64,000 bases of DNA from positions 137,238 to 201,237 of the forward strand of contig NZ_JBGUBC010000003.1 in the NCBI RefSeq assembly GCF_041821145.1, given 5' to 3'. Numbering within the stretch: the stretch's first letter is position 1; each line of letters opens with the position of its first letter. The notes beneath the pieces were generated by a model, which was not told where the DNA came from, made no database searches, and saw nothing but the letters and a program-made list of their open reading frames with translations. This document shows, one piece after another, positions 1-8,175 of this stretch. Origin of the DNA: Halopenitus sp041821145 (lineage in GTDB: Archaea > Halobacteriota > Halobacteria > Halobacteriales > Haloferacaceae). Made by a program: the position numbers and the translations under genes.

Positions 1-2
1 CC

Positions 3-173
3 TCACATTGGCTCCGATTGACCACCGACGTGCAATACGAGATCGCGCGATCACTGGCCGAAAGCATGCGGAATCCGGTGATCGTGCACGAATCGAAGGA
101 CTTGCAGGCGGTCGTTCCGATCGAACGAACGTCGATCGAAACTGCGGTCCGGGATGCCCTCGCTGGGACCTGA
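3..173 (+). CDS. C-terminal fragment of an unrecognised protein (cut by window edge)
   Basis: An open frame enters from the left edge and stops at TGA 171-173, giving about 56 residues ending in DALAGT. Its composition (mixed acidic, basic and hydrophobic, with phrases such as EIARSLAESMRNPVIV) looks like a folded haloarchaeal protein and unlike the Arg/Ser-rich translations of the other frames here. I do not recognise the family. It converges on the last gene of the injection-system cluster, with only 12 bases between the stop codons, so it marks the right-hand neighbour of that cluster. The start lies outside the window. Confidence 0.45.
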   Translation, partial: SHWLRLTTDVQYEIARSLAESMRNPVIVHESKDLQAVVPIERTSIETAVRDALAGT

Positions 174-185
174 GTCGTCGGCTAT

Positions 186-695
186 TCACTCACAAGAGTC
201 GATTCCCGCTTGCGTGTCCGGACGTCGAATCGCGTCGATATACCTCCGAGCATCGGGATCGAGATCGAACGTGCCGTGAATATCCGCGGGAGCTTCCCCG
301 TGGACGATCCGACCGAATGGATCGGCGATCGTGGAATAGAGACGCTCGAATCCGGGGATGAGTGATGGGGGAATTCCCCGGGCCGTTAGTACTCGCTTGA
401 CGGCTGTTTCGCCGGCGTGGACTGAGTCCCCCTCGATGAAGAGGAACACGAACGGCTGACAGCCGAATTGCGCCTCCAGAAACCGCTGGATCGGGTCGGA
501 CTCCCAGGGGACGGAAACGACGTCCTCCATCCCGTAGGTGAGAACGCTCACTGCGGTTCGAAACACCTTCTTACGTCCGTCGTAGATGAGAACCGACGGG
601 AGACTACTCACGATATCGGAGTATACGCCTCCGAACGGCGTGATTCTTTCGAAAGCGATCGTCGTGACGGGATCGCGGTTCGCTCGAACGCCCAC
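186..695 (-). CDS. unrecognised 169-residue protein at the end of the eCIS cluster
   Basis: This is the last gene of the minus-strand cluster. The frame continues upstream into the preceding gene, but the upstream part is Arg-rich and shadow-like. The first usable start in the credible part is GTG 693-695, 23 bases after the preceding stop. No Shine-Dalgarno is visible, so translation probably depends on coupling. The protein starts VGVRANRDPVTT and contains a mixed alpha/beta-looking body with a later hydrophobic stretch (QPFVFLFIEG). I recognise no family, signal peptide or membrane segment. Its position suggests an accessory or cargo-related role, but this is only context. The start is uncertain. 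Confidence 0.6.
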   Translation of the reverse strand: MGVRANRDPVTTIAFERITPFGGVYSDIVSSLPSVLIYDGRKKVFRTAVSVLTYGMEDVVSVPWESDPIQRFLEAQFGCQPFVFLFIEGDSVHAGETAVKRVLTARGIPPSLIPGFERLYSTIADPFGRIVHGEAPADIHGTFDLDPDARRYIDAIRRPDTQAGIDSCE

Positions 696-718
696 CCGGA
701 ACGGAGCGTCCGGGGCGT

Positions 719-3577
719 TCAGAGTTCCAGCGTCTTCAAGCTCGATTTGACCTCGTCGAGATCGATCGACGCCGCTTTTTCGACGGTTTCTTCGTCGGCT
801 GTGTCCGCGGTTTTTGCTGCCTCCGTCGCTGCCTCGATGATCTCGGTGTCGGTGTTGTGTACGTTCCGGATCGAGTCGACGTTGGCCACGTCGGCAAGGG
901 CCTCCGCCTCGTCGGTGCCGACGCCGGGAGCCTTGGTGAGTTCGTAGGCACCGGTGTACCGTCGGGCCCTCGATTGCCACTCCGAGGCGCGCGTCTCGCT
1001 GGCACCGGTCGCGTCGCTGATCGTCGCGACGTCGGCCCGTGCCAGTTCGCCGACCGTCTCGATGCCGGCCGTGGCGAGCTTTTCGGCCGTCGCATCGCCG
1101 ATCCCCTCGATGCGCGTGACCGGCGGCGGCTCGTTCACCGTGATCGTCACCGTCGTGTCCGGCGGAACCGACGTGTCGTGACTCGGGTCCTGGTCGACGA
1201 CCTCGTTGACGCCGATCGCCTGGAGTTCCGTGGGATCCGCCACCGTTCGAATCTCGACCTCGGGAGTCAAGCCGGCGCTCGAAAGCGCGTCTTCGGCAGT
1301 CTCTTTCGACTGCCCCGTGAGGTCGGGAACGCTGATCGATGTCTTCGTCGCGCCACCTTCCGGTTTCTCCGTGACGGTCGTCGACGGTTCATCCGTCGTC
1401 CCTGCCGTCGACTGGAGACGCAACGCCGTCGCATTCTCGGTGGCCGTCTCCAGGTCCATGCCCGCGACCGTCTCGGCAGCGTCGCCCGATGCCGCACCGG
1501 ATTCGGCCGCGGTCGTGGCGCTTTCCTCGATCTGCTCGTTGGGCGTGCTCTCGAGTCCTTCGATGGTCGTGACGTTGGCCGTGTCGGCGAGCGCTTCGGC
1601 CTCGTCCGTGCTGACGCCTTCGATCTTGGTTAGTTGGTGGGCTTCGGCGTATGTTTTCGCCTTCGACTGAATGCGCTCGGCCGTCGACTCATCGAGGCTT
1701 GCGTCGGTGAGCGTCCGGGTGTCGGAAGCGGCCAACTGCCCGACCGTCTCGACCCCGGCATCTTCGAGCGTGGTCTTCGCCGCGTCGTCGACGCCATCGA
1801 TCCGGTCGACCGTCGGTGGCTCGTTGACCGTTACGGTTACCGAGTCACCCGGTTGCACCGTCTCACCCGGTGTCACCTCCTGTTCGGTCACCTCGTTGAC
1901 GCCGACGCCCTCGAGGGCTGTCGAGTTCTCGACGGGCTGTGTCTCGACGGTGGCGTCCAGGCCCGCATTCGAGAGCGTTTCCTCGGCGATCTCGGTGGTC
2001 TGGCCGGTGAGATCCGGCATTTCGATGGTCGGTGTCGAGTCGATCGGCGTCGTCGTACCGGAATGGGTCGGGTCGAATGGCTGGGGCTGGATCGGTTCGA
2101 TGCCGCCATCATCTCCTCCGTCATCGCCGCCCCATCCGGGAAGCGACGGATCGATCGGTCGGAGCGGATCCTTCGGCAGGAGCGATCCACCTGGTAGCGT
2201 CCCGCCGGGGATCTCGATCGGTGGCATGTCCGGCTGTTCGAACCAGTCGGCCCCTTCACAGACCTCGTCCTGTGCAACGGCGAGGGCGAGTACGCCCTTC
2301 TCCGCTACGTTCTCCAGGACGGTCTCAAGCCGGTCGACGGCCTCCTCGTAGCGGGACATGGTTCCCTCCGTGACATCGCCGCGTAACTCGTCGACGAGTT
2401 GGACCTCGAGGTCGTGGATCTCCTCGATGAATTCCCGGTAAGAGGACTTGCTCGCGTACGCTCGATCGTCCGCGGCCTCTTTCGTCCTCTGTGCGATCTC
2501 GCCCGCCGTCTCGGTGTCGAACGCACTCGCGACGCCGCTAAAGATCCGATACGTGTACTTCAACGATTTGTCCATGATGTACTGCTCCATCGGGGCGATT
2601 CGCCTCTCTATCACCTTTTCCAGGGCTTCTCCGGTGGTGAGGTTGATCTCCTGGGAATCCTCGTCGACGCTGATCGTGAGCACGCTGTCGGAGGAGGTCA
2701 CGGTGACATCGGCGTCTTCGCTCCGATCGTCATCGATGTGGAGTCTGGCGCCCGCAGTTGCGTCCTCGGTTGCGAGCGAGGATTGGTGGGGATTCTCGAA
2801 GTCGGCCGTGTGACGGGCCGTCGCGGCATAGAGCATGTCGTTGGTGTACACGCGCTCGCGTGCCGGAGCACCGGGAACGCGTGACCACGTGTCGCCATCG
2901 GTCGGTTCGTAGATGCCCAAAAATACCCTGCCATCACCCGTGGCACAGTCCCCTTCGTCGCCGTTACCGGCGGTGTAGGAGCGTGCGATTGTCGCGAGTC
3001 CGGGATCGGTCGGTGGCACGTCCCCTTTGGCGGGACCGGATAGGTCCCCCTTCGTGGGAAAGCTGACCGAGGGCACGCCCTTGGCGTAGTCCGTGTCGTC
3101 GTCGTATTCCTCGCAGATGATTTCGGCGAATTCGAGGACGCGGTTGTACTCACACTCGTCGTTACAGGCGTCCTCCGCTCCCGGGACCGGGACGGTCTCC
3201 CGAAAGCACTCACGATAGGCGATGGAGACGGCAACGCGATCCTCCGTATCCACCTCGCTTGGACCGAAGGTCTCTCGCGTTTCGTTATCGACGACGATCG
3301 GGTTTCCGTTGCCATCGAGCCCGTATCCCCGGTCGACGATGACGGTGACACCGCCGTCGTCGGCGTCGGTCACGGTCACGTTCAGACCACAGGCGACGCC
3401 GCGGCCGCCTACGAGGCGTGCCTGGGTCCGCAGGCGATCCCGGTGATAGGCCTGATCGGCCGCCATATCCCGGGCCGTCATCAGCTTACCGTGGAAATAC
3501 CGATTGCGCTCGAACCGATCGAGCCCGCTGTCCTCAGCCGATTCGCCGTCCGTCGTGAAGTCCCTGTTCCGTGTCAT
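719..3577 (-). CDS. eCIS-associated 952-residue protein with two PASTA + HhH units
   Basis: The N-terminus (residues about 20-65) carries the pattern RNRYFHGKLMTARDM, then a Tyr-His-Arg segment and VACGLNVTV, which recurs in large proteins at the distal end of eCIS clusters. A beta-rich region and a helical region (about 330-440) follow, then a Gly/Pro/Asp linker (about 465-515). Residues about 519-582 form a PASTA-like domain (MPDLTGQ ... PGDSVTVTVNEPP), followed by a pair of helix-hairpin-helix motifs. The same PASTA-HhH-HhH unit repeats at about 747-950. It is probably surface exposed at the baseplate or fibre position. PASTA domains in bacteria bind cell-wall muropeptides or self-associate; the role here is inferred. 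The gap to the upstream gene is 15 bases. Confidence 0.8.
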   Translation of the reverse strand: MTRNRDFTTDGESAEDSGLDRFERNRYFHGKLMTARDMAADQAYHRDRLRTQARLVGGRGVACGLNVTVTDADDGGVTVIVDRGYGLDGNGNPIVVDNETRETFGPSEVDTEDRVAVSIAYRECFRETVPVPGAEDACNDECEYNRVLEFAEIICEEYDDDTDYAKGVPSVSFPTKGDLSGPAKGDVPPTDPGLATIARSYTAGNGDEGDCATGDGRVFLGIYEPTDGDTWSRVPGAPARERVYTNDMLYAATARHTADFENPHQSSLATEDATAGARLHIDDDRSEDADVTVTSSDSVLTISVDEDSQEINLTTGEALEKVIERRIAPMEQYIMDKSLKYTYRIFSGVASAFDTETAGEIAQRTKEAADDRAYASKSSYREFIEEIHDLEVQLVDELRGDVTEGTMSRYEEAVDRLETVLENVAEKGVLALAVAQDEVCEGADWFEQPDMPPIEIPGGTLPGGSLLPKDPLRPIDPSLPGWGGDDGGDDGGIEPIQPQPFDPTHSGTTTPIDSTPTIEMPDLTGQTTEIAEETLSNAGLDATVETQPVENSTALEGVGVNEVTEQEVTPGETVQPGDSVTVTVNEPPTVDRIDGVDDAAKTTLEDAGVETVGQLAASDTRTLTDASLDESTAERIQSKAKTYAEAHQLTKIEGVSTDEAEALADTANVTTIEGLESTPNEQIEESATTAAESGAASGDAAETVAGMDLETATENATALRLQSTAGTTDEPSTTVTEKPEGGATKTSISVPDLTGQSKETAEDALSSAGLTPEVEIRTVADPTELQAIGVNEVVDQDPSHDTSVPPDTTVTITVNEPPPVTRIEGIGDATAEKLATAGIETVGELARADVATISDATGASETRASEWQSRARRYTGAYELTKAPGVGTDEAEALADVANVDSIRNVHNTDTEIIEAATEAAKTADTADEETVEKAASIDLDEVKSSLKTLEL

Positions 3578-3592
3578 TGTTGTCGTCCCCCG

Positions 3593-6208
3593 TTAGGGGA
3601 TCCGCGTGTCCTGTCCCAGCCGACCGCGGACGTCGAGCTGGCCGAATGGTTCCCGTTCGGTGAGGACCGTCTCCTGGCCGAGCCCGGCCGCGTCCACCTC
3701 GAACGATCGCGCCGGGAGCGCCGTATTGATCCCCAGGTAGGTGTTACCTGCACGCTCGTCGTCCTCGTCCGCCCCGGCCAGTATCGTTCGCCGTTTTAAG
3801 CCCGCGGTCCGGCCAGTGGCGTGGGCCGGCTCCTGTCCCTCGACGATTCGTCGGATTGTGTCGACGTGTTCGTCGTCGAGCCACGGGTGCACCAGGACGA
3901 GAAAGCCCGTCGAACAACTCAGGAGGTTGTCGTAAGGAACCCGAACCGCCCCGTCGGATAGACAGTCGAGTTCGGCGTGCTCGATGACGCGCACCAGCGG
4001 CTCGTCCGTCGCCGTCGCTATTTCGTCGTACTCCGTCCAGAGCGCGTCGGCCGTTTCCGGGGTCAACACACCTTCGTCGACGAGTTCGTCGAGGCGTGCC
4101 CGTTCGCGCGATCTGGCACGGTCCCAGTCCGGCCGGTCGACCGTAACGTACTCCAGATACAACTCGATCGCGGCCAGCAGACCGGCCCTGGTCCCTCGTG
4201 AGCGATACAGCATCGACGCCTGGTCGATAAACGCCCGGCGGGCACCCTCGGGCCATTGCTCGTCGGTCTCGGTTGCGAGCCAGCTTCCCAGCCAGGCCAG
4301 ATGGTCCGGGCCGGCGGGGATGCCCTGGGGATCGAGATAACCCGTCAGATCCTCGATCCCGGTCTCGACGTCCGTGAAGACGCTCTCGAACAGCGCGAGG
4401 AACTGCTCCAGAAACGCCGCGCTCGCTTCGTCCTCGCGGTAGATCGCCGGCAGTTCCTCGAGGTATGACTGCCGGGGCGCTTCGACCTCGACCGACCGGA
4501 CCACCGGCGAGTCGTACTCGGTGCCCACCAGTTCGACAGCAACCCAGAGATATCGACCGACGGCGTCGGATAGCAACACCTCGGTTGGGTTGGCAGGCGA
4601 CGCCGACTTCCAGTCCCGTTCGTGGAGCGCGGGCCGGTCCTGGACCATGGTGTTCGCTCGGTCCAGCCAGGTCTCGATCCGCTCCGAGGAGACGTCGAGT
4701 AACTCGCCGGTAGCGAGGTCGGCGATCACGGTCGCATCGAGCGCGACGAGATCGGCGAGATCGTCCACTCCAGCGTCGCGGAGTCGCATCGCGTACGTTG
4801 GTCCGATTCCGTCGACGGCTTCGAGATCCGGCGGCTCGCCGTCTGCCTCGGAGAGGAGCGTTTCGGCCGCCGAGTGCCACTCGGCGGCTCGATCGGTCGA
4901 GACGTTGACCTCCTCGACGCCGAGGATCGCCGCGACGGTGGTCACGTCGCGGGCAGCGAGGTCCCTGACCGTCTCGATGCCTGCCTCGCGGAGTCGCCGG
5001 GCGTACTCCGGACCGATCCCGCCGATGGCTGCTACGTCGGGAGGCTCCATCGCGTCCGCGTCCGGGGGTGCTGGCCGATCGTCGTCGGTCGCACAGTAGT
5101 GGAGTCGGATCTGCGTTCCGGCCCCGTCGACATCGGCGTCCAGGCTGATGCGGTGCCACTGTGTGCCGGCGTCACCGGCGTCCAGACGAGTACTCAGGTG
5201 ACCGACGGGGCCAGCATCACCGTCACTGACGGTGGTGTGGACCGGTTCCAGGGCCGTGACCCTGCCGTCCCCGTCGATGGCGATCAACTCGTCGATACCG
5301 TGGGGCGCACGGAGTCGGATACAGCCCCGACGGAACGCCGCTTGCCGCTGGAATGCCGCCTCGCTGGATCGGTAGCGCATGAGGGTTCGCTGTCCGTCCC
5401 AGTCCGGTGACACGCCGGCGACGAGATCGCCAGTTCCGGCGACAGCGATGGTCGACGGGACGAACGGGTCGTCGGTATCCTGCACCCGGAAGCCACGGGG
5501 GCGTACTCGGACCGCGTCCACGGCGCTGGCGGGCGGCGACGCCAGGACGTCCCGTTCGAAGACGCGGACCACGTATCGATCCGAGGCCGCGGGCTCATCG
5601 CGGACCGTTCGATCGAGGACGGACAGCGTTCCCGCGTCGTCGGCTGCAAGATCGATCGGATCGTAGAGTCCCGTGACCAGTTCCTCGTCCTCGCCGTCGG
5701 CCCGTAGCGAGCGGACGGTCCCGCTGCCGGGTCGCTCGCCCCGGTCGAGGAGGTGGACTTCGTCTCTCATCCGGACGAAATCGACCGGATCGTCGACCGA
5801 ACGGAATCGACGCGTCGAGCCGAGCGACCGTGAGTACGACTGCACACGCGCCGGATCGCCCCAGGCGATGTAGATCGTCTCCCGAGTGACGGCGATAGCC
5901 CGCGGATCGGCATCGGGTCGCCAGAGACAGCCCAACTCATCCACGGAGTCCTCACCAACCGTGTGACGGTACACTTCGCCCGCGGCCGTCAGCAGGTAGC
6001 GATTCCCGCAGGCGTCGACGGCCACGTCGATCGGGTCCCCCTCGATCGGTGGTACCGCCTCGTCCGTGCCGAACAGGGGCCGTGGAGAGACCCACGTCGG
6101 TGTGTCCTCGCGAGCGAGCGAGACTCCGGATGCGGTGCGGTCTACGTTCCGGCAATACCACTCCGCCCAGTCGTCGCCGGCTTCGGTCCGGAACGTTGCG
6201 AACTCCAT
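3593..6208 (-). CDS. eCIS baseplate/tail protein I with two HhH motifs
   Basis: ATG 6206-6208 overlaps the upstream TGA (ATGA) and has GGGAGG about eight bases before it, so it is preferred to a start six codons earlier. The product has 871 residues. The first ~330 residues look like repeated beta strands of a propeller (NHL-like). Residues about 389-510 hold two helix-hairpin-helix units with GGIGPEYARRL and DGIGPTYAMRL. Residues about 580-690 match phage tail protein I of the TIGR02242 type (LPAIYRED, AFLEQFLALFESVF, then DHLAWLGSWL). This family links baseplate wedge and fibre in contractile systems. The HhH insertion is unusual for a tail protein. Position between baseplate J and the PASTA protein agrees. 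Confidence 0.85.
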   Translation of the reverse strand: MEFATFRTEAGDDWAEWYCRNVDRTASGVSLAREDTPTWVSPRPLFGTDEAVPPIEGDPIDVAVDACGNRYLLTAAGEVYRHTVGEDSVDELGCLWRPDADPRAIAVTRETIYIAWGDPARVQSYSRSLGSTRRFRSVDDPVDFVRMRDEVHLLDRGERPGSGTVRSLRADGEDEELVTGLYDPIDLAADDAGTLSVLDRTVRDEPAASDRYVVRVFERDVLASPPASAVDAVRVRPRGFRVQDTDDPFVPSTIAVAGTGDLVAGVSPDWDGQRTLMRYRSSEAAFQRQAAFRRGCIRLRAPHGIDELIAIDGDGRVTALEPVHTTVSDGDAGPVGHLSTRLDAGDAGTQWHRISLDADVDGAGTQIRLHYCATDDDRPAPPDADAMEPPDVAAIGGIGPEYARRLREAGIETVRDLAARDVTTVAAILGVEEVNVSTDRAAEWHSAAETLLSEADGEPPDLEAVDGIGPTYAMRLRDAGVDDLADLVALDATVIADLATGELLDVSSERIETWLDRANTMVQDRPALHERDWKSASPANPTEVLLSDAVGRYLWVAVELVGTEYDSPVVRSVEVEAPRQSYLEELPAIYREDEASAAFLEQFLALFESVFTDVETGIEDLTGYLDPQGIPAGPDHLAWLGSWLATETDEQWPEGARRAFIDQASMLYRSRGTRAGLLAAIELYLEYVTVDRPDWDRARSRERARLDELVDEGVLTPETADALWTEYDEIATATDEPLVRVIEHAELDCLSDGAVRVPYDNLLSCSTGFLVLVHPWLDDEHVDTIRRIVEGQEPAHATGRTAGLKRRTILAGADEDDERAGNTYLGINTALPARSFEVDAAGLGQETVLTEREPFGQLDVRGRLGQDTRIP

Positions 6209-8175
6209 CAGACGTCCCTCCCACACTGATCGCGTGGTCCCGAGCGGACGACGACGGAGATGTCGTCCGGATACGGCAACAGTGCGGCGTTCTCCTCGAT
6301 GTCGGTATCGCCACCCGCAACGACCCGCACGTCACGGACGCCGTCGATGCCGGTCCGCGCCTCGAGTATCTCGTAGATCTCGGATTCGTAGATCGGCCGA
6401 TCGAAGGGCCAGCCGTCCCCCTCGAAGCCATGGAGTGGGTGGAGGAAGGCGGTCAGATCCTCCTCGGCCCTCCGTCGTTCCTCCGCGGTTCCGACCCCAC
6501 GAGTCAGGGTGACTTCCGCAGTCACGTCTACGGGAACGTACTGTGGCGGGATCACTTCGACACGTTCGGTCAAGAGCGTGTGTCGACGGAGGTGGGTCTC
6601 GACCGCGTCGAGAAAGCCACGAGTGGGGATCGGACGCTCGATAGTCGGTGGCGCATACGGCAGGACGACCACCCGGACCGAGCCACCCTCCTCGTCCACG
6701 ATGGCACCCGCCCGCCCGAATCGCAGTCCGGGGGTCCGGGTGGCGATCGTCCGGTAGTCATCGACGGTGACGGCTCGTGCGGGCTCCCGACGTTCCTCGA
6801 TCGTTCGCGCGAGGGCGTCATCCACGGATTCGGCATCACGACCCCCCGCGATCCGTGAGAGAGGGGAGACGTCGAGCGTCCGAAACCGATCGGCGGTGAC
6901 CTGCCAGGTCACGTCCCTGCCGACGTTTCCGTCCGTTCCTCCGCCGTATGCGACCGAGTGTGCCACGACTTCCTGACCCGGTTCCGGGATGGCGCCACGA
7001 CGACCGTCGCCGAAGCAAACCTCGCCAGCGGCGGGATCGTGAACGTAGTGTCGGTCGGACGGTCCCGAGGCGTCGAAGTCGTCCACCTCGGTCCAGGGCT
7101 CGCCGCCGACGTGGACCGACGCCGCGAACGCGGGGGCCTGCTCGAAGGCGAAGCGCTGGTTCGGCGTCCCGGTCGTCCGCTTGCCCTCCGGCGCCGCCGT
7201 CGTCACGTCCCCGTCCGGCGGTATCAACGTCACTTCCCCGACCGATTCGCGATGGCAGACGGGGACGACGTTGGGACGGACCGCGTCAAGTTGTGGCGGA
7301 ACCTCGTAGCGCTCGTCGTCATCCGCCCGTGCGCAGGCGAGACCGCGGATCCAGTACAGCGGCTGGTCCCGTTCGAGGATAGTCACCGGTTCGGGGTCGT
7401 CGGGCCAGTCCTCGGGTCGCGCCAGCCGAACCCGGCCACCCCGGTAGAGGTGATTGGTCCCGTCCACCTGGACATCGATGTCACTCCAGGCCGTATCGCG
7501 GTACCATCGATCGGGGGTGGTACAGTACTGCCACGCCACCTCGATCGACGGATCGAACGGCGATTCCTTGTCGTAGTGGGTGGCTTCATCGGGGAGGTCG
7601 TCGTCGTAGTAATCGACGTCCAGGTCCAGTCGATCGCCGACGAATGGGTCGGCGTCGAAGCCGAGATACAGCGCACAGCCCGGTCCGGCCTCGCGGCCGA
7701 AGGCGTGGTACTGGCGTCCCGCTCCGGCATTCTCCCGTGTGTGGTCGGTCCGGCCGTGAGGGTGTTCGGAGACCACCGCGGCGACCGATGCTGCGGTCAT
7801 CGTGACGGCGTCGCTCGTCTCGAAGGGTTCGATGTCGCCACCCGTCGTCTCGGCGGCGATCGGTGTTCCGGCCGGCAGCGTCTCCCCGTCGTGCTCCGCG
7901 ACGTCGGCGATCGTCAACTGCCCGGTTGCACGTATCGGTTCACGCGGCGCGGCGTCGAGCAGCTTCAGGTATTTCTCGCGGTGGGTGTCGGTGACCTGAT
8001 CGAGTTCGTAGCCATAGGACTCGGCGAGCCAGGCGAGCAGCTCCAGGATGGTGATCCCCGGGTCGTGGGCGTTGTGGTCGGTCCACGCCTCGCTGTGGAC
8101 GGGGAGGCGCTTTCGTGCGTCCTCCATGATCTCCTCGAAGCGGCGTTCGTCGAGATCGGGAACGTCGAGACTCAT
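6208..8175 (-). CDS. eCIS putative baseplate assembly protein (baseplate J family, TIGR02243-like)
   Basis: The 655-residue product starts with a helical segment and the signature DHNAHDPGITILELLAWLAE (about 33-52), typical of eCIS baseplate-J homologues. The central part is beta-rich. From about 375 it carries VCFGDGRRG and YGGGTDGNVG, the conserved turns before the baseplate-J core, then RVVVLP and the C-terminal VTAEVTL block. It would form the wedge ring around the hub, together with the larger J protein encoded just upstream. The start codon abuts the stop of the preceding gene, so the two are translationally coupled. This is the shorter of the two J proteins (Afp11/Afp12 positions); which of the two it equals is not certain. 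Confidence 0.88.
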   Translation of the reverse strand: MSLDVPDLDERRFEEIMEDARKRLPVHSEAWTDHNAHDPGITILELLAWLAESYGYELDQVTDTHREKYLKLLDAAPREPIRATGQLTIADVAEHDGETLPAGTPIAAETTGGDIEPFETSDAVTMTAASVAAVVSEHPHGRTDHTRENAGAGRQYHAFGREAGPGCALYLGFDADPFVGDRLDLDVDYYDDDLPDEATHYDKESPFDPSIEVAWQYCTTPDRWYRDTAWSDIDVQVDGTNHLYRGGRVRLARPEDWPDDPEPVTILERDQPLYWIRGLACARADDDERYEVPPQLDAVRPNVVPVCHRESVGEVTLIPPDGDVTTAAPEGKRTTGTPNQRFAFEQAPAFAASVHVGGEPWTEVDDFDASGPSDRHYVHDPAAGEVCFGDGRRGAIPEPGQEVVAHSVAYGGGTDGNVGRDVTWQVTADRFRTLDVSPLSRIAGGRDAESVDDALARTIEERREPARAVTVDDYRTIATRTPGLRFGRAGAIVDEEGGSVRVVVLPYAPPTIERPIPTRGFLDAVETHLRRHTLLTERVEVIPPQYVPVDVTAEVTLTRGVGTAEERRRAEEDLTAFLHPLHGFEGDGWPFDRPIYESEIYEILEARTGIDGVRDVRVVAGGDTDIEENAALLPYPDDISVVVRSGPRDQCGRDV

